From: JAMWCX01 sp964352425
Lineage (GTDB): Bacteria > Omnitrophota > Gorgyraeia > 2-01-FULL-45-10
Direction: 5' to 3'
Assembly: GCA_964352425.1 (NCBI GenBank)
Contig: CAYGRZ010000001.1
Location: 62,001-126,000 of the forward strand
Length of the DNA: 64,000 nucleotides
In this document: piece after piece, positions 25,243 to 33,828 of the stretch
Layout: the number at the start of each line of letters is the position of its first letter
How positions within the stretch are numbered: the stretch's first letter is position 1
Program-made: the position numbers and the translations under genes
The notes under the pieces: generated by a model
Seen by the model: the letters and a program-made list of their open reading frames with translations, nothing else
What the model was told of the DNA's origin: nothing
The model's database searches: none

Positions 25243-25575
25243 ATGATGAAGATGGTTAAGGGTATTATTATACTTGTTGCTATATTGATGGTTCTGAATA
25301 TAGCGACAGCTAGTTACGCTCAGGATATGGGTAAGAAGCTCTACAGAGGTCTTGCTAACGTGGTGACCGGATGGGTCGAGCTTCCGAAGAATATCTATGA
25401 CACTAGCGTAGAGGACAACGTGCTCTCTGGTCTGACTGTCGGCTTAGCGAAAGGCGTTGGGATGACGATCGTGCGCACTGGCGCAGGAGTGTATGAAACA
25501 GCTACATTCCCGTTCCCCATACCGGAAGGCTATTGCCCGGTGTTAGAGCCGGAGTTTGTGTTCAGGGGAAAATAA
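25243..25575 (+). CDS. Exosortase system-associated protein, TIGR04073 family
   Basis: 110 residues. Signal peptide (VKGIIILVAILMVLNIATASYAQ), then GLANVVTGWVELPKNIYDT, a glycine-rich helix (GLTVGLAKGVGMTIVRTGAGVYETATFPFPIPEG) and YCPVLEPEFVF. This matches the TIGR04073 family, secreted proteins found in genomes with exosortase/PEP-CTERM systems. Function unknown. Strong GGGGGGAGGTG ribosome site, its own promoter and terminator: a monocistronic, probably highly expressed gene. Confidence 0.85.
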   Translation: MMKMVKGIIILVAILMVLNIATASYAQDMGKKLYRGLANVVTGWVELPKNIYDTSVEDNVLSGLTVGLAKGVGMTIVRTGAGVYETATFPFPIPEGYCPVLEPEFVFRGK

Positions 25576-25597
25576 TCCACAAGATTATATTTTCCGG

Positions 25598-25641
25598 AAA
25601 TAAGGGGATAGAAAGAACACTTTTTATCCCCTTATTTTTTA
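25598..25641 (+). terminator. Rho-independent terminator
   Basis: Arms AATAAGGGGATA (25599-25610) and TATCCCCTTATT (25625-25636) pair over 12 bases, followed by a T-run. Ends the TIGR04073 transcript. Confidence 0.85.
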
Positions 25642-25675
25642 TACCGCCTGTATAACCCGCGCCAAGAGGACTTAC

Positions 25676-26020
25676 GTGACCGAAAGAAGAAGGTTTTTAA
25701 GGTTTGAGACTGCCCTAAGCGCCATCTGCGATATCCTTCACGAGAAAAGCAAGGCCGCTTCCAGGGTAAAAAATATATCGAAGGAAGGCGCTCTGCTCGT
25801 CATCGACAAGAAGCTGAGAGAAGGCGACGAAATAAACCTCGCCGTTGATGTGCCCGGAGATAATGTCCCGATATTCGCGACGTGCCAGGTTGCGTGGCAG
25901 AAGAACGCCGAGACAAATTATGAGACCGGCGTGAAGTTCACCAAGATCGCTAATTCCGATAAAGGCAGGCTTTTAGAATATATATATTTACAGTGGTTGA
26001 GGTTCCTGGACAGAGAGTAA
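25676..26020 (+). CDS. PilZ-domain protein 2
   Basis: 114 residues, GTG start after AAGAGGA. Both c-di-GMP motifs are present: RRFLR near the N-terminus and NISKEG. The end of the domain (CQVAWQKNAETNYETGVKFTKI) is standard. Follows the terminator of the preceding gene, so it probably has its own transcript. 20 bases before the zinc-ribbon gene. Confidence 0.82.
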   Translation: MTERRRFLRFETALSAICDILHEKSKAASRVKNISKEGALLVIDKKLREGDEINLAVDVPGDNVPIFATCQVAWQKNAETNYETGVKFTKIANSDKGRLLEYIYLQWLRFLDRE

Positions 26021-26040
26021 CAAACACAAAACGGTGAGGT

Positions 26041-26403
26041 ATGGCGGAAGAAAAAAAAGAAGAACGGAAAGCAGAAACTCCAGCGCAGCCAACGGCCGCC
26101 GAAGCGCCCAAGGCAGAAGCGCCCAAGCAGGAAGCGCCTGCTGCAGCACCCGAGCCGCAGGCTCCGATGGCTGAGGCAGCTGGGCAGGCAGCGCCCGCAA
26201 ACCCGGCGCCGGTCGCAAAGGAAGAGAAGAAGGAAACGGCGCCTGCGAAGAAAGAGAAGCCGGCGAACTGCGCGGGCTGCAAGAAGTCGATAAAGAAGAA
26301 GCGCTGGTATTACAGGGACGGCAACTACTATTGCACCAAGCGGTGCTGGACATCGGCGAAGAAGAAGGCGGAGATACCGCAAGAGACCGCGCCGGCAAGC
26401 TGA
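26041..26403 (+). CDS. Ala/Pro/Lys-rich protein with C-terminal zinc knuckle
   Basis: 120 residues, unrecognised. The first 75 residues are low-complexity Ala/Pro/Glu/Lys. The end holds a compact zinc-binding pattern, CAGCKKSIKKKRWYYRDG then YYCTKRCW (C-x2-C ... C-x3-C), similar in layout to TRASH-like or short LIM-like knuckles. No membrane segment. Possibly a nucleic-acid or protein-binding adaptor; this is a guess. Confidence 0.6.
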   Translation: MAEEKKEERKAETPAQPTAAEAPKAEAPKQEAPAAAPEPQAPMAEAAGQAAPANPAPVAKEEKKETAPAKKEKPANCAGCKKSIKKKRWYYRDGNYYCTKRCWTSAKKKAEIPQETAPAS

Positions 26404-26409
26404 TAGATT

Positions 26410-26970
26410 ATGTCGAAGGTGCAGATCCCACCCAACGAAGCCCTTTATCCGGTTCCCGTTGTCCTCGTAAGCTGCCTGGACAAAGCCAATAAGAGAGCCA
26501 ACGTCATAACGATAGCGTGGTGCGGCATCGTGGCGTCGCAGCCGCCGCAGATATCGGTTTCGATCCGGCCATCGCGCCATTCCCACGCCCTGATAACAGC
26601 CGAGAGATCGTTCGTCATAAACATCCCCACAAGCCGGATCATGGAAAAGGCCGACCTCTGCGGCATCCTTTCCGGGAAAGAGACCGATAAGTTCAAGGCC
26701 TGCTCGTTCACCGCCATCCCGGCATCAAAGGTATCCGCCCCGATGATACAAGAGTGCCCTGTCAATATCGAATGCAAGCTTAAGGAAGTGCTGAAGCTCG
26801 GCTCCCATGACGTCTTCATCGGCGAGGTCGTGGCCGTCCACGCCGATCAGTCCGTCGTCAATAACAAGGGCCGCATCGACTACGGCAAGACTGAGCCATT
26901 CGTCTTCAACCAGGGCGAATACTGGGACCTCGGCAAAAAGATCGGCTCCTATGGCTGCTCCTCAAAATAG
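26410..26970 (+). CDS. Flavin reductase-like FMN-binding protein
   Basis: 186 residues. PVPVVLVSC, ANVITIAWCGIVASQPPQISVSIRPSRHSHALI and FVINIPTSRIMEKADLCG match the flavin reductase-like split-barrel family, with the C-terminal VYVGEVVAVH-like FIGEVVAVHADQ. Likely binds FMN and transfers electrons; the partner is unknown. Overlaps the next gene by 20 bases. Confidence 0.85.
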   Translation: MSKVQIPPNEALYPVPVVLVSCLDKANKRANVITIAWCGIVASQPPQISVSIRPSRHSHALITAERSFVINIPTSRIMEKADLCGILSGKETDKFKACSFTAIPASKVSAPMIQECPVNIECKLKEVLKLGSHDVFIGEVVAVHADQSVVNNKGRIDYGKTEPFVFNQGEYWDLGKKIGSYGCSSK

Positions 26971-27448
26971 AGACGCCCGAAAGAGACCCTCCTATATATT
27001 CCTGGTCAGCGCCTGCCTCGCAGGCATACACTGTACTTATAAAGGAAAGAATAAGCTGGACAGGCGCGTCAGGAGACTCGCGGACCTTGGCCTCGCCCTG
27101 CCCGTGTGCCCGGAAGTGATGGGCGGCTCATCGGCTCCCCGCCAGACGTGCGAGATAGTCGGCGGAGACGGCGCCGACGTGCTCGACAAAAAGGCGAGAG
27201 TGGTAACGCCCTCGGGGCAGGACATTTCGCGCATAGTGCTCAAAGGCGCCCGCGAGGCGTTGCGGATGGCACAGAGATGCGGGATAAAGAAGGCCATACT
27301 GAAGTCAAAAAGCCCGTCATGCGGATGCGGCCATATATATGACGGGACATTCACCCGCCGCCTGAAGAAGGGTGACGGCGTAATGGCAGCGCTGCTGCGC
27401 CGCAACCATATCAGGGTATATACCGAAAAGGACAAAGCGCATGCCTAG
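26951..27448 (+). CDS. DUF523 family protein
   Basis: 165 residues from the ATG at 26951. SACLAGIHCTYKGKNK, VCPEVMGG, PRQTCEIVGGDGADVL and KSKSPSCGCG are the conserved Cys-containing motifs of DUF523. Function unknown; the cysteine pattern may bind a metal. The start sits inside the flavin reductase gene and the stop overlaps the ferredoxin-type gene by 8 bases, so the three are probably one unit. Confidence 0.88.
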   Translation: MAAPQNRDARKRPSYIFLVSACLAGIHCTYKGKNKLDRRVRRLADLGLALPVCPEVMGGSSAPRQTCEIVGGDGADVLDKKARVVTPSGQDISRIVLKGAREALRMAQRCGIKKAILKSKSPSCGCGHIYDGTFTRRLKKGDGVMAALLRRNHIRVYTEKDKAHA

Positions 27449-28517
27449 CAAAGTATACTACATACAATCGGATGCCTCAGACTCGGTGACATCAGTATCT
27501 GAGAAACTGGCGAAGCTGATCGATACAAGCGGCGTCCTCGGCTGTATACAGAAGGACGATTTTACGGCCATCAAGATGCACTTCGGCGATGAGGGCAACA
27601 CAGGGCATATCAGGCATGAATGGGCACGCGAGGCCGCACGGCACGTCAGCAGGAAGACGGCCAACGCCTTCCTGGCCGACTCGAATGTAATATACAAGAT
27701 CGGTAAGCGCGCTCATTCGGTAGAGCATCTGAAGATCGCCAACGAGCACGGGTTTAACCTGAACAATATCGGCCTGCCCATCCTGATAGCGGACGGGCTG
27801 CGCGGCAGGAACTTTGTCGAGGTGCCGGTTGACGGAAAGCATTTCAGCAAAGTTAAGATAGCTTCTGACTTTGCCGACTGTGACAGCATCATCGCGATGT
27901 CGCACATGACCGGCCATATAGTGACCGGCATGGGCTGCGCTATCAAGAACATCGGCATGGGCTGCGCGGCCAGGCGCGGTAAATACGAACAGCACTGCGG
28001 GGCTGCTCCGGACGTGGTTCCTGAGCATTGTGTGGGTTGCGGAGCGTGCGTCAACGTCTGTCCTGCAGGCTGCCTGACGCTCAAGGGAAAGGTGATCTCC
28101 TTCGCAAAAGAGAAATGCCTGGGCTGCGGCGAGTGCGCAGTCGTATGCAAAACGAAGGCCATAGAGATACGGTGGAGCGAGACGCTTGAAAACCTGCAGG
28201 AAAAGATGGTAGAATATGCCTGCGGGCTGGTCAAGGCAGTACGCGGGAATCTCGGGTACATAAATTTCCTGATCAAGGTGACGAAGGACTGCGACTGCCT
28301 GGCAAAGGACGATCCGAGGATCGTCCGGGACCTCGGGATCCTCGCATCCCGCGATCCGGTCGCTATCGATACGGCATCCGTGGACCTCATAGTGAAAGCG
28401 GCCGGCAGCGACGTCTTCAAGGCAGGGTATCCGGAGACGGACTGGTCAGTGCAGTTACAATACGCCGCCGCGTTCGGGCTCGGCAGCAGGGACTACGAAT
28501 TAGAGGTAGTGAAATAA
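27441..28517 (+). CDS. DUF362 protein with two [4Fe-4S] ferredoxin motifs
   Basis: 358 residues. N-terminal DUF362 region (IKMHFGDEGNTGHIR, IIAMSHMTGHIVTGMGCAIKNIGMG), then two CxxCxxCxxxC sites (CVGCGACVNVCP and CLGCGECAVVC, about residues 195-235), then DUF362 C-terminal part (DPVAIDTASVDLI). An iron-sulfur protein of unknown reaction; members are often found near electron-transfer or cofactor genes. Its stop overlaps the HIT start by one base. Confidence 0.88.
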   Translation: MPSKVYYIQSDASDSVTSVSEKLAKLIDTSGVLGCIQKDDFTAIKMHFGDEGNTGHIRHEWAREAARHVSRKTANAFLADSNVIYKIGKRAHSVEHLKIANEHGFNLNNIGLPILIADGLRGRNFVEVPVDGKHFSKVKIASDFADCDSIIAMSHMTGHIVTGMGCAIKNIGMGCAARRGKYEQHCGAAPDVVPEHCVGCGACVNVCPAGCLTLKGKVISFAKEKCLGCGECAVVCKTKAIEIRWSETLENLQEKMVEYACGLVKAVRGNLGYINFLIKVTKDCDCLAKDDPRIVRDLGILASRDPVAIDTASVDLIVKAAGSDVFKAGYPETDWSVQLQYAAAFGLGSRDYELEVVK

Positions 28518-28867
28518 TGAATAAGGGCGACTGCATCTTCTGCAGGATCGTACGTAAAGAGATACCCGCCACGATAGTCTTCGAAGATAAGACAACCCTG
28601 GCGTTCGAGGACGCCAAGCCGCAGGCGCCCGTACATATTCTCATCGTCCCGAAAAACCACATCGAGAAGACCGCAGACCTCTCAAGCGCGGACATGCACA
28701 TGATCGGTGAGCTCATCCTCACTGCGAAAGATATAGCGAAACAGCGGAATATCCAGGAATCGGGATACAGGATCGTCCTGAATTGCAACCGGGACGCCGG
28801 CCAGGAGGTGTTCCATATACACCTGCACCTGCTCGGAGGCAGAAAATTCTCCTGGCCGCCGGGATAA
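28517..28867 (+). CDS. HIT-family (HinT-like) phosphoramidase
   Basis: 116 residues. CIFCRIVRKEIPATIVFEDKTTLAFEDAKPQAPVHILIVPK and the triad HIHLHLLGGRKFSWPPG mark the HinT branch, which cleaves AMP-amino compounds. Length is typical. TAATG overlap with the preceding gene. Confidence 0.93.
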   Translation: MNKGDCIFCRIVRKEIPATIVFEDKTTLAFEDAKPQAPVHILIVPKNHIEKTADLSSADMHMIGELILTAKDIAKQRNIQESGYRIVLNCNRDAGQEVFHIHLHLLGGRKFSWPPG

Positions 28868-28883
28868 TATAAGGAGTACCACA

Positions 28884-29258
28884 ATGGCTCAGCAAGAGAG
28901 AAGAAGGGCTCCCCGCATAGATGACGAGGAGTTGTCGCTGGAGCTGCACGCGGGTAATTTTGACGCGATGGCCCATACGCTGAACATCAGCGCGTCCGGC
29001 CTGTACTGCAAGGTCGACAGGGAGATGCCGCTGATGTCGAGGGTCAAGCTGATGTTGATGATCCCGGATCAGTCCGGCGCCGCCAAAGAGGTCAGGAATG
29101 TCGAAGTGGAGGGCGTGGTGGTCAGGGCCCATCCGGTGATCATCGACGGCCAGATCAAGCACTACGATGTCGCCATATTCTTCGACAGCCTCCCGCCGAA
29201 GGCCCGCGAGCTGATAGCGGGCTATATCGCCCGCAAAAAGGGCGGCGCCGGCAGGTAG
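28884..29258 (+). CDS. PilZ-domain protein 3
   Basis: 124 residues. RRRAPR and NISASG give both c-di-GMP contacts. VEVEGVVVRAHPVIIDGQIKHYDVAIFFDSL is the closing strand pair. Good AAGGAG ribosome site. Followed by the DUF4416 gene. Confidence 0.82.
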   Translation: MAQQERRRAPRIDDEELSLELHAGNFDAMAHTLNISASGLYCKVDREMPLMSRVKLMLMIPDQSGAAKEVRNVEVEGVVVRAHPVIIDGQIKHYDVAIFFDSLPPKARELIAGYIARKKGGAGR

Positions 29259-29271
29259 CGCGAATTTTAAG

Positions 29272-29799
29272 ATGGGCAAGATCGGGAAGCCGCACAAAGT
29301 CAAGCTGATCGTCGGATTGCTGTCGAACGATATCCCGGCGATCGAAAAGGCCACTATCCTACTGAAGAGGGAGTTCGGCAGGACGGACTTCGAAAGCGGG
29401 TGCCTTAACTTCACCCACACCGACTATTACGAAGGCGAGATGGGGACTTCCTTGAAGCGCAAATTCCTCAGCTTTGCAAAGCCGTTTAGTCTGGACCATA
29501 TATGCGCGGCCAAGCTCAGGACCGACAGGCTGGAAAAGACCTTCATGCGCCGAGGCGGGCGCACGGTCAACATCGACCCCGGATACGTCGACTGTTCGAA
29601 GCTCGTGCTCTTCTCGACAAAAGATTATACTCACAGGATATACCTGGAGAAGGGGATTTTCGCGGAAGTCACACTGTTCTATAAAGGCGGGACGTTCAAG
29701 GCCTGGCCGTGGACATATCCGGATTACAAGAGCGCCCCGTACATCGATATATTCAATTCGATCAGGGAGATCTATACAACAGGGACCTCTCAGTGCTGA
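29272..29799 (+). CDS. DUF4416 family protein
   Basis: 175 residues. VKLIVGLLSNDIPAIEKATILLKREFG, FTHTDYYEGEMG, FSLDHICAAKLRTDRLE and VNIDPGYVDCSKLVLFSTKDYTHRIYL match DUF4416, found mainly in deeply branching anaerobes including Omnitrophota. Function unknown. Last codons overlap the next gene's GTG start. Confidence 0.88.
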   Translation: MGKIGKPHKVKLIVGLLSNDIPAIEKATILLKREFGRTDFESGCLNFTHTDYYEGEMGTSLKRKFLSFAKPFSLDHICAAKLRTDRLEKTFMRRGGRTVNIDPGYVDCSKLVLFSTKDYTHRIYLEKGIFAEVTLFYKGGTFKAWPWTYPDYKSAPYIDIFNSIREIYTTGTSQC

Positions 29800-30371
29800 T
29801 AAAGAAGAAGAGCCTCATCGTAGCGCTTGTATCGAGTTTCGTAATATGCCTCGTCCTGATCATGACGCTCGTCGGATACGCCATATACCTCGAATTGAAA
29901 GACGAGGAGTCGAGGAAGGTGTATCAGGCCATGCTCCAGAAAGTGAATGCGCAGTATTACGCTAAACATATCGAAGTGGCGCGGCTGGGCGCTACGGTTG
30001 AGTCCGCCGGCGCGCTTAAAGGCCAACCGGTCGTCGAGGGCATTGTCAGGAACAGCGGGTATAAAGACATATCGGACATCCTGCTGAAAGTGAAGTTCCT
30101 CGACCGCGACGGCGCCATAGTGTATGAGGCGGTATTCCACCCGCAGGAGCCGTCGCTTGGCTCTTCAAGCCTTTCGAAGGTCTCGATCCCTTATTTTTCA
30201 GAGCACTCAAAAACCGTCATCAGGCCTGAAGGGTCTCTTCCATTTAAACGGATACTCACTAACTGCCCCGCGGAGATCGTCGGTGAACTCAAAAACGGGA
30301 AGGCCGCTAAGGGTGTGGCCGGCAGATGGTCCGGCACGTTCGATTACGAGATCCTCGCCATAAACTTCTAG
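29793..30371 (+). CDS. Membrane-anchored protein with FxLyD-like domain
   Basis: 192 residues from the GTG at 29793, which overlaps the DUF4416 stop; a longer frame from 29709 lies inside that gene. One N-terminal membrane helix (LIVALVSSFVICLVLIMTLVGYAIY), then a beta-sandwich-like domain with VVEGIVRNSGYKDISDILLKVKFLDRDGAIVYEAVF, which resembles FxLyD domains. Probably periplasmic. Not otherwise recognised. Confidence 0.65.
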   Translation: MLIKKKSLIVALVSSFVICLVLIMTLVGYAIYLELKDEESRKVYQAMLQKVNAQYYAKHIEVARLGATVESAGALKGQPVVEGIVRNSGYKDISDILLKVKFLDRDGAIVYEAVFHPQEPSLGSSSLSKVSIPYFSEHSKTVIRPEGSLPFKRILTNCPAEIVGELKNGKAAKGVAGRWSGTFDYEILAINF

Positions 30372-30379
30372 ACCCCAAT

Positions 30380-32089
30380 ATGAGAAATATTTATATCGCG
30401 GTCGCTGCGTTCCTCCTCATCAGCCTCGTCCTCTTCATCTTATCATTCGTCTTCCTGGACATCGCGAAACATACAACCTACCATTACATCGTCAATGCCG
30501 GCGGGCGCGACATCGGCACCATCCGCGTCGATACATTCATCACGGAAGACAAACTGATCTATAAATCTGCGGCCAACATGCCGTGCGCGCCGCAATTCAC
30601 GGAATACAGGACGCGGCTCGACCTGGACAGGAAATATAATCTCGAAAGCTTCACCAAGGAGAGGACGGCCGGCCGGGCCACGGATCTTATCTACATTGAA
30701 ATTTTCAGGAACATGGCCTCGTTCGTATCGAGATTTCAGTCAAAGTTCGCCTGCGTCGAGGGCATGCCGGTGAAGAGGGGCACATTCGTATTTGAGGAAG
30801 ACGCGCCGGTCACCTATATCCCGCTCATAGAAAATTATAATTTTATCAGAGGCCGGTCCCAGGGATTTAGTGCGCTTATCCCGGCTGCGGCGTTGGGTAT
30901 GCCCCCGATGAAACGGTTTGTCATCCTGACATCACTGCGGGATGAATACGTCAAGATCGGGCCGAGGAAGATCAAGACCGAAAACCTCGTGGTGAAGATA
31001 CGCGATTACCCGCAGGCGAACATATGGGTGTCAAAGGCCGACAGGGCCATCATCAGGATCGAGATACCGTCGCAGAACCTCACAATAACGAGGGCCTTCG
31101 GTCTCAAGGCGCTGCAGGCAAGGCAATACCGGCCGAAGGCCGATGGCTACGCTACGCGGGAGGTCACCGTCAAATCCAGGTCCGCGGAACTGGGCGGCAG
31201 CCTGGCCATCCCATCCGGCGAGGGCGCATTCCCCGCCGTCCTGCTCGTGTGGGGCCAGGGCGCGCAGGACAGATATCATCAGGGCCTCTTCGCATCGGTC
31301 GCGGACTATCTGGCGAAGAACGGTTTCTGCGTCTTAAGCCTCGACAAGCGCGGCGTAGGCTCCAGCGGCGGCGACATCGCATCGACGACTGCCGCTGATA
31401 TCGTCGATGACATAGATGCTGCGGTCTCATTTCTGGCAAGCCGGCCGCAGGTCGATGCCAGGATGATCGCGCTGATAGGGCACGGCAGGGGGGCCTCTTA
31501 TGCGATGAAAGCTGTTACAAGAAACGAGGCCGTTCGCGGGTTAATCCTGATGTCGCCGTCTATCGGCGCTGCTTACGATACGCGCTCACGCCTGGAAACG
31601 CTCAAGGCAGCTGCTTCCAGGACGAGATGGAGCGATGAATACCTGAGCCTTGTCGCCAGGACTCTTGAGGAGACCGAAAGCAGGGTCCTGGCAACGAAGG
31701 GAAACTGGGCTTATATCCTGGGCAAGAAATGTTTCATGGGGAGCCTGAGGGAAGAGATGGGCGATAAGCCCATAGAAACGATAAGCAGGGTGAAGGTGCC
31801 GGTCCTTATCCTGCAGGGCGGCAATGATGATGAGGCCCTGGGAGAATCCGGTTCATATCTGGACAAGGCGCTGTCAGATGCCGGCAACCAGGCGCGAACC
31901 CTGACCTATTATGCTTATCTTGGACCGTTCCTGGGGGAGGCTGTCAATGACGGCATCCACCGGATACATTACGAGACAGACAAGCAGGTGCTGGAAAATA
32001 TAAAAAGTTGGCTCAACAAGCTGCCGGCCCAAGCCGCACGCGCGCCTGAAGAGGTACCGACGGAGCAGTCGGCACCCGCAGGCTCGTAA
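30380..32089 (+). CDS. Membrane-anchored alpha/beta-hydrolase lacking the nucleophile
   Basis: 569 residues from the ATG at 30380. One N-terminal helix, an about 250-residue beta-rich region (DUF3108-like ending TENLVVKIRDYPQANIWVSK), then an alpha/beta-hydrolase domain: LVWGQGAQDRYH, LSLDKRGVGSSGGD, ALIGHGRGASYAM and VLILQGGNDDEALG. The nucleophile elbow normally reads GxSxG; here it is GHGRG, with Gly369 in the Ser position. GIHRIH holds a His in the expected late position. Either catalytically inactive or using other chemistry. Confidence 0.75.
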   Translation: MRNIYIAVAAFLLISLVLFILSFVFLDIAKHTTYHYIVNAGGRDIGTIRVDTFITEDKLIYKSAANMPCAPQFTEYRTRLDLDRKYNLESFTKERTAGRATDLIYIEIFRNMASFVSRFQSKFACVEGMPVKRGTFVFEEDAPVTYIPLIENYNFIRGRSQGFSALIPAAALGMPPMKRFVILTSLRDEYVKIGPRKIKTENLVVKIRDYPQANIWVSKADRAIIRIEIPSQNLTITRAFGLKALQARQYRPKADGYATREVTVKSRSAELGGSLAIPSGEGAFPAVLLVWGQGAQDRYHQGLFASVADYLAKNGFCVLSLDKRGVGSSGGDIASTTAADIVDDIDAAVSFLASRPQVDARMIALIGHGRGASYAMKAVTRNEAVRGLILMSPSIGAAYDTRSRLETLKAAASRTRWSDEYLSLVARTLEETESRVLATKGNWAYILGKKCFMGSLREEMGDKPIETISRVKVPVLILQGGNDDEALGESGSYLDKALSDAGNQARTLTYYAYLGPFLGEAVNDGIHRIHYETDKQVLENIKSWLNKLPAQAARAPEEVPTEQSAPAGS

Positions 32090-32097
32090 TATTAGGT

Positions 32098-32126
32098 TTG
32101 ACTTTATTTTTTTCGTATGATATACT
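32098..32126 (+). promoter_or_regulatory. Sigma-70 type promoter, TTGACT-17-TATACT
   Basis: TTGACT at 32098-32103, TATACT at 32121-32126, spacing 17. Serves PilZ protein 4 with a leader of about 90 bases. Confidence 0.7.
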
Positions 32127-32223
32127 CCGACAATATTACGCCGGGAACAGGAAATTGCGGCAATCCTGCCGTAAAGCCGGACTGATCGAAACGAAGAATG
32201 CGCTACAGGAGCGACCCAGACCT

Positions 32224-32628
32224 ATGGTAAAAAAGGTACAGGATATTTTCGTAGAGAGAAGGCGCTACGTTCGCCTGCAGACGCCGATACCGATCGCCTA
32301 TACCGTCCCGCAGACCGGCAGCGTGCATACCACCAGCACCAAGAATATTTCCGCGGACGGCCTGAGGCTGGAGACCCATGATAGGGCGCTCAAAGAGGGC
32401 GACCTGATAGAGTTGAAGATGACGATTGCAGGCGCGCCGAATCCCGTTCATGCCAAAGGCAAGGTTATCTGGAAGAAGAAGATGTCGCTCGAAGACGCCG
32501 CGCCCTTCGACTGCGGCATAGAGTTCGCCGAGATCGAAGAGGACAACAAAAATACGTTCCTGAAGTTCCTGTGCGACCTCATATATGATATCAAAAAGGA
32601 GCCAAAACATGCCCGTAAGAAAGAATGA
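32224..32628 (+). CDS. PilZ-domain protein 4
   Basis: 134 residues from the ATG at 32224; the ATG-like start at 32098 coincides with the -35 box and cannot be used. RRYVR and NISADG form the c-di-GMP site, CGIEFAEI the final strand. C-terminal tail is basic (KKEPKHARKKE). Overlaps the lipoprotein gene by 20 bases. Confidence 0.8.
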   Translation: MVKKVQDIFVERRRYVRLQTPIPIAYTVPQTGSVHTTSTKNISADGLRLETHDRALKEGDLIELKMTIAGAPNPVHAKGKVIWKKKMSLEDAAPFDCGIEFAEIEEDNKNTFLKFLCDLIYDIKKEPKHARKKE

Positions 32629-32962
32629 TCCGTCCCTCAGCATGATCGTCGGGTCCGTCACGCTTGCGCTCTTGTGTATATGCGGATGTTCGATCGTCAA
32701 TACGATACCCCGGCCGGATCAGGTGATGAAGACGCCTCTCGGCACGGAATCGATCAAGATAGGGATGACGAAGCAGGAGGTCGAGTCAAAATGGGGCAAG
32801 CCCGATTCTGTGCAGACGGTCGAGAATAAGAAGCGGTGGGCAGGAGCGCGCGAGATGTGGGTGTACCGGGCCAGTTACGGATCGATACCGGTCGATGCCG
32901 GCTACCTCTCGGAGACCAAGAAGCTGTACTTCGACGGCGTTAACCTCACCGAGATCGAATAG
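32609..32962 (+). CDS. SmpA/OmlA(BamE)-like lipoprotein
   Basis: 117 residues from the ATG at 32609 with AAGGAG ahead. Lipoprotein signal with LLCICGC, then IKIGMTKQEVESKWGKPDSVQT, the typical helix-turn-helix of the SmpA/OmlA fold, and MWVYRASYG, KLYFDGVNLTEIE. BamE of this fold sits in the outer-membrane assembly complex; other members have unknown jobs, so the role is left open. Confidence 0.75.
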   Translation: MPVRKNDPSLSMIVGSVTLALLCICGCSIVNTIPRPDQVMKTPLGTESIKIGMTKQEVESKWGKPDSVQTVENKKRWAGAREMWVYRASYGSIPVDAGYLSETKKLYFDGVNLTEIE

Positions 32963-32989
32963 CCTGCGCGCCGGGGGAAGGTTCGATAC

Positions 32990-33340
32990 ATGCTGCGATT
33001 GATGTGTAAATCAAAGATCCACAGGGCAACATTGACGAAGGTCGATCTCCACTACGAAGGATCGATTGGCATCGATACACTGCTGCTGAAAAAAGCCGAC
33101 ATCCTTCCGGGCGAGATCGTCGCAGTGGTCAATATCAATAACGGCTCCCGGTTCGAGACCTATGCGTTTGAAGAGAAGGCCGGTTCAGGCACGATCGGCC
33201 TCTACGGCGCCGCGGCGCATCTCGGCAATGTGGGCGACCTGGTCATCATCCTGTCATACGGCATGTTCGAGGACAAGGACGCCCGGCGCGTCAAGACCAA
33301 ACGCGTCTACGTCGACGCCAAGAACAGGATCGCTCCATAG
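32990..33340 (+). CDS. panD: Aspartate 1-decarboxylase precursor
   Basis: 116 residues. Makes beta-alanine for pantothenate. MCKSKIHRATLTKVDLHYEGSIGID holds the Gly-Ser self-cleavage site that forms the pyruvoyl group, INNGSRFETYAFE the substrate Tyr, and GTIGLYGAAAH the rest of the barrel. No other pantothenate gene is in the window. Confidence 0.95.
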   Translation: MLRLMCKSKIHRATLTKVDLHYEGSIGIDTLLLKKADILPGEIVAVVNINNGSRFETYAFEEKAGSGTIGLYGAAAHLGNVGDLVIILSYGMFEDKDARRVKTKRVYVDAKNRIAP

Positions 33341-33342
33341 TC

Positions 33343-33828
33343 ATGGCTGATCTCACAATCAGGAAATTCCCCGATTTAGTCCTTCGCACCAAGGCCTCCA
33401 AGGTCACAGCGGTCACACAAGCGGTAAGGCAGATGCTGAGCGAGATGGCGCAGACCATGTATATAAGCCAGGGCGTCGGCCTGGCCGCTGTCCAGGTCGG
33501 CATCAACAAGCAGCTTGCGGTCATCGACGTGGGCGAAGGGCTTATCAAGATGATCAACCCCGTCATCGTGAAGCGGGAAGGCTCCGAGGCGTTCGAGGAA
33601 GGGTGCCTGAGCTGTCCGGGGGCCTCCGTCAAGATCAAGAGGGCAAAGCAGGTCGTGGTGAGCTTCCTGAACGAGAAGGGCGATATGATGGAGCTCCGGG
33701 CGCATGGTTTGCTGGCGCGCGCCGTCCAGCACGAGCTCGACCACTTATCCGGCAAGCTCATCATCGATTATATGGGCCCCTTAAAGAAGATGCTCGCGGG
33801 AAAAAAGATCAGGAGGAACAGATCATGA
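33343..33828 (+). CDS. def: Peptide deformylase
   Basis: 161 residues. Removes the formyl group from new proteins. Motifs: GVGLAAVQVG (Val where most have Pro), EEGCLSCPG with the metal Cys, and QHELDHLSGKL with both metal His and the catalytic Glu. Two bases after panD; ATGA overlap with the next gene. Confidence 0.93.
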   Translation: MADLTIRKFPDLVLRTKASKVTAVTQAVRQMLSEMAQTMYISQGVGLAAVQVGINKQLAVIDVGEGLIKMINPVIVKREGSEAFEEGCLSCPGASVKIKRAKQVVVSFLNEKGDMMELRAHGLLARAVQHELDHLSGKLIIDYMGPLKKMLAGKKIRRNRS

